Of a DNA stretch of 64,000 nucleotides, positions 49,958 to 61,912 are shown piece by piece. This DNA comes from Monocercomonoides exilis (taxonomy: Eukaryota > Preaxostyla > Oxymonadida > Polymastigidae), in the NCBI GenBank assembly GCA_001643675.2, contig LSRY02000048.1, positions 62,001 to 126,000 of the forward strand, read 5' to 3'. The notes under the pieces were generated by a model, which saw only the letters and a list, made by a program, of their open reading frames with translations, searched no databases and was not told the origin of the DNA. The position numbers and the translations under genes are program-made. Numbering within the stretch: position 1 is the stretch's first letter; every line of letters begins with the position of its first letter.

Positions 49958-50214
49958 TGGGTGATTATTTTTTCAAACATATTTTTTCTTTCAGAATTTT
50001 CGGTTCAAAAATTTCACTTTTATATCAACAAAAGAGCACAAAAAAATGAAAAGGCTTATCAAAAACAACAACATATTAATTTGAACAAAAAGATTTATAT
50101 ATTTAACAATTGTGAAAAATACACAAATTGCAGACAAATTCTCTTCCCAGTGACAAATAACCTTTGAAAAATGAACACACCGATAAAAGTTGTGATTTCA
50201 AATCCAATCACCCA
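49958..50214. mobile_element. MITE m4, 257 bp, TGGGTGA...TCACCCA ends
   Basis: Left TGGGTGATTATTTTTTCAAA and right TTTCAAATCCAATCACCCA are inversely related. Size and termini match the other three short repeats and the ends of E1/E3. No coding capacity of note. Confidence 0.65.
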
Positions 50215-50730
50215 TATTAACTATTTTTCAATTATTTTTGAAAAATTTAACAAAAATGTTAATTAATTAATTAACACATTGTTTTCAAATAAGTATTTTT
50301 GTTTAATAATTTAAATTTTTTGATCAAAAAACACTTTCAAGATATAAATAATTTTTTCCTTTTCATTTCACGTAAAATATATCGAGAAAAGTTATTTTCG
50401 AAATTATTTTGGAAAATTTTTGTGTGAGTTTGTGTTGGTCTATGATAAATGTGAATTATGATACACAAAATATTTTCATTTAATTTATTCGATATAACAT
50501 ATAAATAATTTCATTTTTCCACAATATCAAAAAAGGTTACAACTTTTCCAAGTTAATATATATCTTTTATCTCCAATAGTCCTTTCAAGATGAGAATAAA
50601 ATTTTCAATGTGATGATTCGAAATGAATGCAATATAAATATTTTTTTGCTCATTTCAACTGTTCAGTATTTTTCAACATTAAAGTTGAAAACATTGGGAT
50701 TATCATGTGCTATTGAAAAACAAATATCAA
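50215..50730. other. AT-rich spacer
   Basis: No feature recognised. Confidence 0.6.
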
Positions 50731-51774
50731 TCAGAAAATTTGTGGTGAGGCTTCTTGCTCAGACTGAAGTTGATTGGTTTGATAACATAAGACTTATTTC
50801 TTCTGTATTTCGAATCCGCATTTAATTCGAGTGAACCAATCTATTTGAAATACTTGCAGGATTTGCGATAAGCATTTTTACCTTTCCTCTGTTATCTGTA
50901 TATTCGAAGAATCAATTCTTCCGCAAGATCCAGTTTCTTCCACATCCTCCTGCTCAATTTCTTCCAAACTGCACGAACATCTTTCTGTTTTATCTATATC
51001 CATACTGATTGCGTCTCTTGTTTCGCTTTGATTTGAAGATGCATCTTCAAATCGAGTTTGACTGAATAAATGATTAATGGTTGTTGGACTAAGAGGTATG
51101 TGTGATTCATTGAATTCATCATTCTCTGCTTCCTGTTCAGCTTCAATGAGTCCGCTAATTTTTTCAAATTTTTCCTCACTTATTTCTTCACAATCATTTT
51201 CTTCACATGATGTATTCAAAGAACAATTCTCTTCAAGACATTTTATGATGGTTGCAAGAATATTATCATTTGATGTTTTTGGTCCAAGTGACGAAATAAT
51301 TTGTGTCGATAATAGAGGATTGGTGAATAAAGATGTAACTGTGTGAGGTCTTGAATTGATCTGATGTGTTTCCTTTTTGTTGTTGTCAATTGAAAGTCGT
51401 AATTCGGAAGCACTTAATGGTGAAACATTTTGAATTTGATCCTTTTTCAATATCTGTGAAGCTGCAAAAACCGTTGTTTCTGTTAGAAAGTGTGTTGGCT
51501 CACATTGATGACATATTGTTTTAGCAGAATAATCCGAGGATATATTCATTGAATGATTAGTTGAAAGATATGTATTTTCTGATGAATCAACGCGTATTTG
51601 AGAGGGAGGTCTATTCATCAGTGGATTGATGTGTGATTCTTTTGTTGTGTTTTGCTCAGAGGAAGACAATTGTGTTGCAGAACTCACAATTTCTTGTGAA
51701 ATTTTTTCATTTTTGGTTCCTGAATATTTTGTAGATTATAAATTCCTCAAATTCGTCGATTTCTTTGAAAAAGA
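50731..51774 (-). CDS. Ser/Thr/Glu-rich low-complexity protein, unknown
   Basis: The frame is open from 51774 to TGA 50731-50733 with TAA/Gln at 51736, 50878 and 50794 and no internal TGA (348 codons). Polar N-terminal half (SSATQLSSSEQNTTKESHI), acidic middle (CEENDCEEISEEKFEKIS) and a helical end (CLSQILQVFQIDWFTR). No ATG near the 5' end, so an upstream exon is likely. Located just 3' of the hAT-like gene on the same strand. No domain recognised. Confidence 0.5.
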
Positions 51775-51975
51775 TCACGAAAACATTTTTTGTTTGTGCA
51801 ACATCTATCATTTGGGAGTTAATGAAAATGCAAGTGCAAGTTAATTTCCTCTTTCTCCTCCAAAAAAATAATTGGTCAACAAAATCATGCATTATTTTGT
51901 GTTCTGATTCCACTTTTCATCTTGAAACATTTTAAGTTCAGATATCCATGCATACTGAGCAAATTCACATAAAAT

Positions 51976-53345
51976 TCATTGAAATACGTATCCAAGCTTT
52001 GACAAATTATCCTCAAAAATAAGATGCATTGTTTGTAGTGGGAAGAGAAGAACTTCGCATATTTTCACATCTGTTATTATTGATCTATCTGAGAAATGAA
52101 AATCGTGAATTAAATCAGTGTTTTTTCTAATAAAAAAAATGTTAAATAAACAAATCCAACGTGTTGAGATGAAAACTGGGCACTTGGGTTTCGATGTTTC
52201 CTTTGTTGCACGCTTTCTGTTATTCTTTGAAAACTGGACAATTGTTTCTTTCAAATCTTTCAGATATTAGTTAGAGTTAAACAAGTGTATTACAATCAGG
52301 TTTATCAAATGGTTGTTGCAGTAAATCAAGAACGGTATTATATCGTTATCAATAAAATTTGTACGGAATGTTTTCAAAGATTCATGTCTGTTTTTAATAA
52401 CAATTTTCTGAGACTGTCAGCCAACGGTGAATAAAGATCTCACATCCGATTCAATTTCTTTCATCTCTTAAATGATATTCATTGCCAACTCAGTGAATTG
52501 TTCTGAAGTTGCACAATGTTTCCTCAGCCCCTAAATCACTGGAAGTGCATTTGTTTGCAATGGGACAACAGAAATCACAATGTATTTCTTCACAGCAACA
52601 CTTCCTCCATCAAACATAATAGAAACATAAATATTTGATAGCGTTTCATTTCTCTCTTCGATATTTTTACTTTTTTCTTTTTCGATCACAGATGTGAGTT
52701 TTCTTTCAGAAAGAATGGAAAATACTGTTGTGTAAGGGAAAGTCGGATAAGCCTGAGATGTTTTTATAACTTCAGTAATAAACGCATTGAACTCATTAGA
52801 ATATGCCGATAAAAATGCAATGTTGCAACGACTAACAAGATGCAAAAACATCGAAATTAATGTGTTTAACTGAAAATAAGATACAGATTTGATATTTCGT
52901 AAATTGCATTCCTTTGGCAAGGCTTGTTTTTCAAAATATGGTACTATCGTTGTTGAATGCAAAGATGAACAATAATGATCATCAATGCGTTTTGTTTCTT
53001 TCCTTGTAAAAAACGTGCAGTTTATTCCACATTTGCAATTTGGGCATAAATTGGAATAATGACAGTCTTTTTTCAAAGAACCATCTGAAAGAACAGGGAA
53101 GTATGCTATCCACAGTTTTCCTTTGGCTTCTTCAAAATGAATTTTTCCAATCTTTTGTCCAGAATTGTTTTGGTGCTTGTTATCTGAATGCAAATAAAAA
53201 ATGTTACAAAAATCAAGACGAAAAAAATTAAAATGACATACAAACACAAGAAAAAAATGGTTGTTCTCCCTATAACCATTAATACCAGCGTACAGCAATT
53301 TTTATTCAATTCATCGATTTTCGCTTTGAATGCATCAAACAAAAA
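51976..53345 (-). pseudogene. hAT-like transposase, one in-frame TGA, probable intron
   Basis: From about 53183 to TGA 51976-51978 one frame is open except for TGA 52417-52419. TAG 52531 and two TAA codons read as Gln. Motifs in order: CPNCKCGINCTFF (zinc-finger-like), YVSIMFDGGSVAVKKYIVI (RNase H strand with first catalytic Asp), IYCNNHLINLIV (the C..H..L element of hAT cores) and FISTRWICLF (the hAT 'tRW' motif). A separate short frame beyond the stop has KMFQDEKWNQNT. Removing a 58-base GT-AG intron (53184-53241) joins upstream sequence in frame when TAA/TAG are Gln. hAT enzymes create 8-bp target duplications; no TIRs found. Confidence 0.65.
53184..53241 (-). other. Putative spliceosomal intron, 58 nt
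   Basis: On the minus strand it begins GTATGTCATT and ends TTTGCATTCAG. Splicing joins SCV to YNKHQNNSG without a stop under the altered code. Confidence 0.45.
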
Positions 53346-53685
53346 TTGTTTTATTTTTCATAAACACATAGTCTATTTGTTGAGGCATTGGAATGTGATT
53401 GATCTTAAAGAAAAACTGTTTTCGATATTAACTAGTTGTTGTTTAAAATCAAAAATGCGTTTTTCATTCAAATTAAATACTTATTTGCATCTATCTTCTT
53501 GATCCCCTTCTTCACAAAAAATTTCCCTTGAACTCATTTTTTTTCCGAGACCTCTGATCTGAGCGAAAAATTATTGAAAAATCATTTTTTTCCCTGATAT
53601 ATCCCACTAAAAATCAAAGACATAATGATATTTATCGTAATTATTTCTCTTTCAATATATATATAACTTATTTTTTTCAAAAATA

Positions 53686-53710
53686 TGGGAGATAATTTTT
53701 GAAAAATCAC
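53686..53710 (+). repeat. E3 left 25-bp terminal inverted repeat
   Basis: TGGGAGATAATTTTTGAAAA then ATCAC; followed by CACAGATCAAAAAATTCAAT. Confidence 0.85.
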
Positions 53711-54561
53711 CACAGATCAAAAAATTCAATCCATTATTATTTTTGAAAATTAATCACTTTGCAAGTTCAGCCTTCAAAAGCTAATATTCGTAGAACAAAC
53801 TGAATATTCGAACATTAGAATCATATTTATCGTTAATTTGAACAGCTCATTTTTTATTGTATTTTCTGATCAGAATAAATGCGATATTTATTGAAATTGA
53901 CACATGCAAGAAGATATAGATTTTCGAAGAAAAACTGTCCGTTATTCTTTTAAAAAACAAAGTGAAATTTCGAAGCGTGGTAATTTAAGAATGTTTCAGT
54001 TAATTTTAATTTCAAACATTTTCATTTTGAATATTTTAGATGGACTGATTTATTTTCCGTTGAACATTTGTCTTCATCATTTATTTTTATTGCATGCATA
54101 TAAACTGTAATGATGGATTCAAGCCTTTTCCACCAAAAATCTGTGTCTCAAACATGAAAACATACAACAACAAACAAAATAGTTTGAATTCATTAACTTC
54201 TTCTTCATCCTCCTCCTCATCGTCTATTTATTTATTTATGGAGTTTGTGAAGGTTATTTGAGTGGAGCAGGGCCAAGGATTGCAAATAAACAATTTTTTG
54301 AGGAAGCAGAAAGGAAACGAAGAAGAGACAGATGGGTTTTGTTAGCAAAACGGAGCAATATTTGGAGAAGAAGAAGAAAGTTTGAGAAGTATGATTATCA
54401 TTAAAAGAATAGGTTTTTTTGTTATAATTATTTTTAATTTCATCGTTTGTTATTATTTTTGTTGTAATTAGAATATTTTTTAAGGAATATTTACTGCAAA
54501 TATATGCCTATAGAACATGGAAAGAGAGGATGTTAAATGCATTAAAGAAGTCAGAAAATAA
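53711..54561. other. AT-rich left part of E3
   Basis: No gene recognised. Short plus-strand open stretches only. Confidence 0.55.
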
Positions 54562-54881
54562 TTATTGAAGGGGCGCATGGAGGAGTGAGCAGGAGCAAAA
54601 AATAAATGAGGGGGAAAAAAAGATATTTTTTTTTTTTTTTTGAAGGTTTTGGAAGACATATAAGAAGAATCTTGTTAAATGCAAAAAGAGGGAAATAGAA
54701 GTTGATGATATAGCAGAAGAAGAAATTTGGCAAATGATTGAGAAGAAGAAGACAATTAAAAGAAATTTGACTGAAAAAGATGATTTGAATGAAAATGAAG
54801 AAAAAATGAAATGTGGTAATAGAAATTTAAGGAATCTTTGAAGATGGATCAAGAGTAAGAAAAAAAAGAAAGAAAAGGAAG

Positions 54882-54950
54882 AAGAAGAAGAAGAAGAAGA
54901 AGAAGAAGAAGAAGAAGAAGAAGAAGAAGAAGAAGAAGAAGAAGAAGAAG
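54882..54950. repeat. (GAA)n tract in E3
   Basis: About 23 GAA units, poly-Ser on the minus strand. Equivalent in position to the tract in E1. Confidence 0.95.
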
Positions 54951-55740
54951 GATATTGTGATGGACGTAATAACTCCGATGAAAATGAAGGAGGAGGAATG
55001 GAAGGATCGATTATGCCCGATGCACCCCCAAAGGACAGCCGCAAGTTGATGTTTGCAAATTCTTTGCAATTCAGAACTTGTTTGTACTGTGCTGAAGAAG
55101 CAGATACTGCTGATGCATGGCAAGACATTGACTCCTCCTCCTTCGCTCTGTCGTGCCATTGGCTTGCGAAGCAGCTGCACACGCTGCACATTCCCCACCA
55201 GCACCCCATCGTTGATTGCTCCTCCAACCTCGTTCCCTCTTCAATCGCCGCCCTACTACCGACTGCGCATCATCGACACTTTGATTCAGCCCTGCTCCAG
55301 CCGATGCCCACGAAAGCACCTGCACCTGATCAACCAGTGCCGGCAAACCATCTTCACAACTGAGCTGTTCTGTGACAAAAAAAAGAGGAGATCTGCAGTT
55401 AACAGCATCGCACACATCTGGATGCATCAGAAACAGTGTGAAGAAGCCATTGCGCTTACACGCCTCCAGCACAATGCAAACGACTGCACACAGTACAGAG
55501 GCTGTAGGTTCTCATCACCAAAGATACGCAGCAACAGCGCAGGCAGCATCGCTTTCATTCGGAAGCTTCAGGCATCGCATGAAGAAGAAAGTGCACTGGC
55601 ACACCTCCAGAACCTATGAAAACAACGACAGACAGCAACCAAACAACCAGCAAGCAAACCGGAAGATCAGCAGCAACAGTGTAGGCAGTTTTCGCAGATG
55701 ATAAATATCGAAGAAACTCCACATCATCGTTCGCGATGAC

Positions 55741-56559
55741 TCAACTAGCCACACCCGATGACGAAGACGAACACGAAGAAGTCAATGCATTTTTTTAACA
55801 TTTGACATCACAGAATTTTTTCTCCTTTTTCCGCATCGCTGCTTCTGAACGATAGAAGTCCAGCAAATTCTCCAAAAACACAGATAACTCTTCCTTTCAT
55901 TTCTCCAACTGCAGCCCCTCAAACTCCCCAAAAAACATCTTGATCTTCTTTTCCTACGCCGCTTCAAGCACCGTGTTGATGCACTTCCGGCACATCCGGA
56001 ACGACACCATCAGGAAGTTCTCGCTCTTCTCCATCGGCTGCTGCGGCAGCACCCCTTCAAACAGCACCGTGTTGCAGTACAGGAAGAACGACAGCTCGTC
56101 TCCCGTGAACTCCTCCCGCACAAACTTTTCAAACAGCCATACCTCCGCAAAGTCCTTCTAGAACAGCTCCACCCCTTAGACAATCGTCCACCGCTCCACC
56201 TCACTTTTCTTCAGCACCACGTGCTTCTCCCCCAGCTACATGTACACAAAGTCCCCAAACCCGTGCATCCGAGCCCCCACCTCTACCCACACAGCACTGC
56301 AATCGCTCAAATCTCCCAATATCTTTTCTCCATATATTCCCTGGACAGTCTTCAGCGTCCACACCAGTATCTGTAGCAGTCCAGTCTTCAGCGGTGTCTT
56401 CAGCCGCTCCATCCGCACAGACAACCGCAGTATGGGTAGCATCCGAAGCACGTTCACAGTTTCGGACGCAACCTGTTACAGCAACAAAGACACTGCGCTG
56501 ATCAGACGCTCCATCATCTCTTCTTTTAATGACTTCATTTTCTTCTGCACCTGCTAATT
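55741..56559 (-). CDS. RGS-like segment of the E3 family F gene
   Basis: This 273-codon stretch shows the reassigned code at high GC. TAA at about 56494 (LLLL-Q-QVAS) and TAGs at 56236 (VYM-Q-LGEKHVV), 56161 (ELF-Q-KDF) and 55954 (LEAA-Q-EKKIK) are in frame, plus one TGA at 55897 between LEK and KEELSVF. After an amphipathic N-terminal part (VNVLRMLPILRLSVRMERL) it contains WLFEKFVREEFTGDELSFFL. This resembles the alpha3-alpha4 region of RGS domains (F..F...EFs.E.l.F), followed by helices ending LLDFYRSEAAMRKKE. RGS domains stimulate GTP hydrolysis by G-alpha. The assignment is by eye and needs a profile search. Boundaries are stop codons, not proven gene ends. Confidence 0.5.
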
Positions 56560-58383
56560 TCAAACGCAAGCTCCATCTGCTGCTTTGCAATAACCTTCTT
56601 GAACTGAGCCTTCTGTACGCATATCGTCTGCTCCTGCGTCATTACATCGAAGTCAGCATCTTCGTTTCCTTCATCATTTTGCTAATCTTCTACCGTTCAG
56701 TTGCTTCTACTCTTCCCTCGCAAAAGCGTTCTTTCTCCCACCGCTGCTCACTTCTCCCGCAACACTCATCTTGCTCCAAACAATCACAACAATATCATTT
56801 CAAATGGTTTCCAGCCCAAGCAAAAAAGTGCTGCCATCCCCGATGTTCGCTGCAAACTTCTCGTAGCACTTTGTTCACAGATCAAACAGCAGAATTAATG
56901 AAAACGAAAACGGAACCTCCCCGCGACATACAAAAGCCAGCGAAGATGGCATGGAAAGCAGAAACCACAAGTTCGCCAGCTTTGTCTCGCTTTCACCACT
57001 CACCCGCGCTCCCCACTGTATTCAGCGCTTATTCACCTTCTCAGTCCCTATATCCATGGGCTCCTCTTTCTCCTTCATCATTGACAGCTACTCATGCAGC
57101 TCCTTCACCACTGCGTTGAACTTCTGGCTTGGTTACAAAATCTTCATCTTTTTCATCCGGACTATTTGGTCCTTCTCAAGCAGATGTTCGACCAGCCAGC
57201 TCATCTGCATCGATATCTCCTCATTACATCGGAAGTTTTGCAGCAGCGTGAAAAATTCCGAATTCATTTTCTCCTTCCTCCGGCACTGCAAGTACAATTG
57301 TTGCAGACTTCAAAACTTCACAATCCATTCCCAACCCCTCCACCTCCAGCACCTTCACATCCTCCTCTCCTCTTCTTTATTCACTGCAACCCTTCGCCTC
57401 ATCACTTCGTCAAACAGCTTCGCCTCTGCAAGCAACTGAAACAGTGTAACTGGCGTAACAAAAAGCATTGAAGAAAGCGCACAATATAACCACTCTGCGC
57501 CTGCAGCACTCTCAGAAACAGCTTCTTGTGTTTTCATCCACTTCAGCTGCATCAAGCACCACAATCCTCTGCTGTCTCTCGATTCAGTTCATTGATTCTA
57601 TCGATGTGAATTCCAATGTCTCCGAGGCATCCGAAGGGTTAATGGCAGGAGCAGATGATTATCCTGATGAATGCACAAACACATCAAGAACCTTGATCTC
57701 TCCGCTTTTTCGCCTTCATGATGACAAAGCTGATCTATGATCTGCACGTATTGAAGAAGATGATAAAAGTTTTATAAAAATGAAGAATTCACCAGCTATA
57801 TGAATGATAAGAGATGAAAAAACAAATAATTCATTCTCACTTCCTTTTCTGTATTTATCTCTTATATAAATAATAATTTTTGTATCATTTATTAATTCTT
57901 TTTTGTTTTTGCTTAAATGAACAATAATCTTCTTATGCTTTTCAATAAACATGTAAATGAGTTCTTTCTAAATTATAGTTGAGTATTTTAGGATTCATTG
58001 AAAGTGAAAAAGTCGAAAAATTGTTAATTCAAACATTTTTAAATCTCCAGATATAAAGTAATTATAAAATTAATTCTTTTACGAATTAGATTTTATTAAT
58101 AATAATTGTTATAACTCAAATATAATTTAAGTGAAACTCGTTTCATTGAAAAAGTTACAAATGAAAATTTATGTTGAATTCGTTGTAGGTCAATAACACG
58201 AAAAAATACGAATGAACTTAAGTTTTTGTGTTCATCAGTTAGTGTTAACAAAGAATTTTGTAAATAATAAGACGTCAAACTCTTCCAAAGAGAAAAATAG
58301 AGTGCATAAATTATTTCTGAATTAATTACGGTTAACAAAAATAAAATTCTGATTTTTTGTGAGATAGATCAGGCTAAAAAAAA

Positions 58384-58408
58384 GTGATTTTTCAAAAATT
58401 TTCACCCA
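58384..58408 (-). repeat. E3 right 25-bp terminal inverted repeat
   Basis: GTGATTTTTCAAAAATTTTC then ACCCA; 23 of 25 positions match the inverted left end. Confidence 0.85.
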
Positions 58409-58460
58409 TATATATTTGACATTTTTCTTGAAACGATTCTGATCGTTGAAATCCTCTATA

Positions 58461-58715
58461 TGAATCATTCTTTTTGAAAAGTTACATATGTATAATTTTT
58501 GGGTTTGAAAAAAGTGTTCATTATTTGATCATTTTTTGCTTGAAATGCTGAAAACTTTGAAACATATTCAATGAGGATTCACAAACCTATTTGATGAGAG
58601 AAAAAGTGCATGTTGGAGAAATCTGATTGATTAATCACAAAAAATAATCAAATAAGGAACATTTTTATTTACCCCCAAAATATATCATTTGCGACTTTTC
58701 AAAAAGAATGACCCA
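58461..58715. mobile_element. MITE m1, 255 bp
   Basis: Ends TGAATCATTCTTTTTGAAAA and (inverted) TGGGTCATTCTTTTTGAAAA; 21 of 25 positions match. Flanked by TA on both sides. No coding capacity. Confidence 0.7.
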
Positions 58716-59084
58716 TATATTACAGTTATTGATATTTATTTGTATATTTAACGATATTAAAACTTCAAAGAATTTTCAATGAATATTTCTATGTTCTTAT
58801 TCAGTTATATGAGTTCAGTGTATCTTTCATTTGAAAAATTACAACACTTAAAAAAGCCTGAATGATATTATAATAAATAGGTTTTAATAGAACTTCATAT
58901 ATGAAGATTTTGAAATATATAGTCTTTCAATTTTTCGAGTATTTCATATTTTATGAAATCAAAAGCGAGCTATTCGGATTTGAAGAAGAAATAAATTTCT
59001 TTTATGACAAAATACTGGTGAAGATCAATGAAAATGAAAAATAGTGTAAAAATTATTATTTATGAGAAGTTGTATTTTTTTATT

Positions 59085-59341
59085 TGTGTGATAATTTTTA
59101 AAACCATATTTTTTCCGTCAAAAATTTTGGTTTTAATATTCGAAATAAATATCCTTTAATGAACACTGAAAACTGAAAGATCAAATAAATAATTCCTACA
59201 ATTTTTTTTGAGAAAAATTATGGCTTTTGAAACAATAAATAAACATTATTTATAAGAATGAATATTATTCAACTGATGATAATGAATATTCATATTTTTA
59301 AACACTCCAAAAAAAGTAATGATTTCAAAAATAATCATTCA
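59085..59341. mobile_element. MITE m2, 257 bp, degenerate ends
   Basis: Ends TGTGTGATAATTTTTAAAAC and (inverted) TGAATGATTATTTTTGAAAT. Size is the same as m3 and m4. Confidence 0.55.
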
Positions 59342-59522
59342 TATTTGTGAGATAATAAAAAATAAGATAAAGAAAATGAACAATGAATGGATTTCCTTTC
59401 TTTCTTTATTTAAAAGACATTTGTCCATTTTCTATATTCCAAGTTTTTTCAAATATTCAACATATTTCACACTCTTTCCTTCTTCTTTCCAGAAGCGAAA
59501 AGCGAATGGAAGAATACGCAAG

Positions 59523-61447
59523 TGGGTAATTCTTTTTGAAAAATCGTAAGTGTCAAATTTTCAAATAAATCAAAAATTTCATTCTTTGCTCAAATTTTTT
59601 GATTCTTCTCACGAATCTTAGTAAAAAAATGTTTGAAATGGCATTATCAAGGTATTGATTCCATGTTAGTGAAGTTTGGTTTGTTGTTAACAAAATTTTG
59701 AGCAAAATATGAAATTTTTGATCTATTAGAAAATTTAACACTCACAATTATTCAAAAAGAATTTCTCAAGAGGATAAAAAGTTATCACTTTCATCATTAA
59801 ACGTGTATGTGTATAATCCTTCTGGTGCATCAGTTTTAGTGGATTGATACACGCAGAAAGCAGCGATGGAAGAAATCGAGAATGGAATGCTGATTGCGAT
59901 GTCTGAGGCACCTGAGGCGTAATTAATTCTAAAGATATCTTTATCGAGAGCGCTGTGAATGTTGCTGGGATATGTCGCAGCGCGGCTGGTGGTGCTGCAT
60001 AGATGTGTTTATTTAAAGGACGATATGGTGCTTTCGGAGATGCTTTCAGTTCCGCTGGTGGTGCTGCTTTCGTAGCTAGTGGAGAAGGTTGGAGCAAAGT
60101 CTGAGAAATGGCACAAAAGGAACAAGAAGTTACTGTGCAAAGGATGAAGGATGGCGGATGGTCGATGTGGTTCTATTATTGATAGCAATTGTGCTGGCTG
60201 TGCTGGAGGAACTGAAAGTGGCAGAGGAAGGAAAATCGAAAAAAAAAGAGGAAAATGAACATGTGAAGTGGTTGGAGAATGGCAAGAGAAGGAGTTGAAG
60301 TGGATGGGCTGGCTGGTGGAGTAGTTGCAGGAGAAGAACAAGATTATACGGACAAATTAGAGGATGATTCTACAGCTGAGCGAGAAGCACAACCCAAATG
60401 TGGAGGAAGTGAAGATTGTGAAGATTGTGAAGATTGTGAAGGAGATGAAGCAGGTGAAGAAGAAGGAATGCTGGGTTCAGCAAGGAGGAGTGGTGAGTGT
60501 GGAAGGAAAGTGGAAACAAGTTGGTCAGTGGTTTCAATTGATATATTTTCTTCATTAATTTGTGCGTATAATGGGATGGTTCCATTTTTGACTATGTTTA
60601 TTCTGCCTTCGGGACAATGTGAAAAGAACCAGGAGAAATTTTCTGCGAGTATCTTTGGTTGTAAACGCTGAGTATTAAACAGATGCAGTGTGTTATTCAA
60701 TGCATTATGCTATCTTAAAATTATATATCGATCCCCCTATTGTTAAGAATGATTCGAATTCTGAGAATAAATAATTCTCAATCGTCTAAATATTAGTTGA
60801 ATTTATATGGACTTAAAGTGCTCCTCCTTGTTGAGTTGTGCGCTCAATTTATTCTCAGATTTAAAAGGATTAGCTTTCTGCTGTGTTTATTAGCTCTTTT
60901 TTCTGTTGATCATTCAATTTTTTCTATTGATTGAATAAAAGCCAACTTCGATAAATAGATACAAATTTTGTTGAAAAAATTATCAAACAAAAATTCTGGA
61001 GATATTCAAAAATCTTTCAAAAAAACAGAAATATTTGTGAAAAGCCAATATGACAAGGAAGATAATTCAATTGCTAAATACAAAATAAACATCTGTTTAA
61101 AGTTAAAATACAAAAACCGTTTTATATTGAGTAATAATTCGAAATATCCTTTTTTTGTTCGACAAATCCATCACCTTACTGAGGTTCAAAAGATTGTTTG
61201 AAAATAAAACGATTTTTTATCTTCGGAAAAGTGATAATTGAATAAATGCAAAATAAATTTGATCAATGAATGTGACAAAAACAGATATTATCAAGATATT
61301 GGATACGGTCTGTTATATGAATTCACGCTCTAATAATCATCTCGAATCAATGCATTTGAATCATGGTTGTTGGAAAATGATAACAAAAACAAAATAATAA
61401 TGGATTGATTTTTTGATCAGTGGTGATTTTGCATAATTTTTCACTCA
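59523..61447. mobile_element. Element E4: 1.9-kb degenerate TGGGT-type element with a family F remnant
   Basis: Left TGGGTAATTCTTTTTGAAAA and inverted right TGAGTGAAAAATTATGCAAA agree at about 15 of 25 positions. The right inner flank (CACTGATCAAAAAATCAATC when inverted) matches the inner left flank of E3. It encloses a family F remnant on the plus strand. Probably an internally deleted, older relative of E1/E3. Confidence 0.55.
59764..60671 (+). pseudogene. Family F gene remnant, E4 copy
   Basis: Plus strand: LSLSSLNVYVYNPSGASVLV, TGA, then AAMEEIENGMLIAMSEAPEA-TAA-LILKI, RAL-TGA-MLLGYVAARLVV and DDMVLSEMLSVPLV, aligning with the E1 copy (QALQTLRGYVV, VVLSEMLSVPLV). Where E1 has CAG (Gln) E4 has TGA, consistent with TAG-to-TGA decay. 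A shifted frame gives GWRMVDVVLLLI and a Lys/Glu coil (GLWMEDVVL in E1). The last part (60279-60671) is acidic with repeated EDCEDCEDCEGD and ends TGA. Clearly a broken gene. Confidence 0.55.
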
Positions 61448-61912
61448 TATTTTTTCATTATCTTCGAAAAAAACAAATCACTTTTTATTTTTTAGAAAAT
61501 TTAAAAAAATCAAAATAATTCAGTATGAACCTGTTAGATTTTTTGATTTATTGGCATATGCTTTTTTTCTTTAAACATGCGTAACAATAACACTCACGGA
61601 AGAGAGAAAAAATGATAATGTGTTTTTATTAATTAACAATAAATGAAAATACAATTTTTCAATGATTCATTTCTGATGAGATTTTTCTGAAACTTTATTA
61701 AATATTAGAGCTTTTCATCAATGAAATATTATGTGTATCAAATTGATAAAAGAAGCACACAGACATAAAAAAAAAACGAAAAAGGGGAGGAGAAGAAGGA
61801 GGATAATGGAAAGAGAGAAAGATGTCAATGAAAAAAATGAAGAAAAAAAGAGTGAAGTTAAATAGGCCAAAAGAAAGAAGAAGATAAAATTGTGTTCATG
61901 CACAGCTCTTCA
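60672..61912. other. AT-rich sequence across the right end of E4
   Basis: No gene recognised. Confidence 0.6.

Larger units (their letters stand above)
54562..57790 (-). pseudogene. Family F gene, E3 copy (most complete), multiple frame changes
   Basis: Minus strand, 5' to 3'. A Ser-rich start with HSSG-TAA-SSAPAINPSD leads to MN-TGA-IERQQRIVVLDAAEVDENT. Next come LLAEAKLFDEVMRRRVAVNKE and VLEVEGLGMDCEVLK. A coiled coil follows (VEHLLEKDQIVRMKKMKIL-TAA-PSQK, then HE-TAG-LSMMKEKEE). The 273-codon segment at 55741-56559 is listed separately. TGA 55741 is followed in frame by VIANDDVEFLRYL, matching GNANDKMEPFL after a TGA in the E1 copy. The remainder has ACKRNGFFTLFLMHPDVCD and ends in a (GAA)n-encoded Ser tract. 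Codons are GC-rich with frequent TAG for Gln. At least four frame changes. The role is unknown. Confidence 0.6.
53686..58408. mobile_element. Element E3: 4.7-kb TGGG...CCCA element with family F gene
   Basis: Left TGGGAGATAATTTTTGAAAAATCAC and inverted right TGGGTGAAAATTTTTGAAAAATCAC agree at 23 of 25 positions. Both flanks are TA (ATA before, TATA after). The interior is AT-rich at both sides of a GC-rich island (about 55.0-57.8 kb) holding a family F gene on the minus strand. A (GAA)n tract sits at the same relative place as in E1. Confidence 0.8.

Noticed and set aside
55053-57439. Plus-strand Ser/His/Leu-rich ORFs in the E3 island
   Set aside because: Shadow frames: minus-strand reading matches the E1 and E4 paralogues and preserves motifs.
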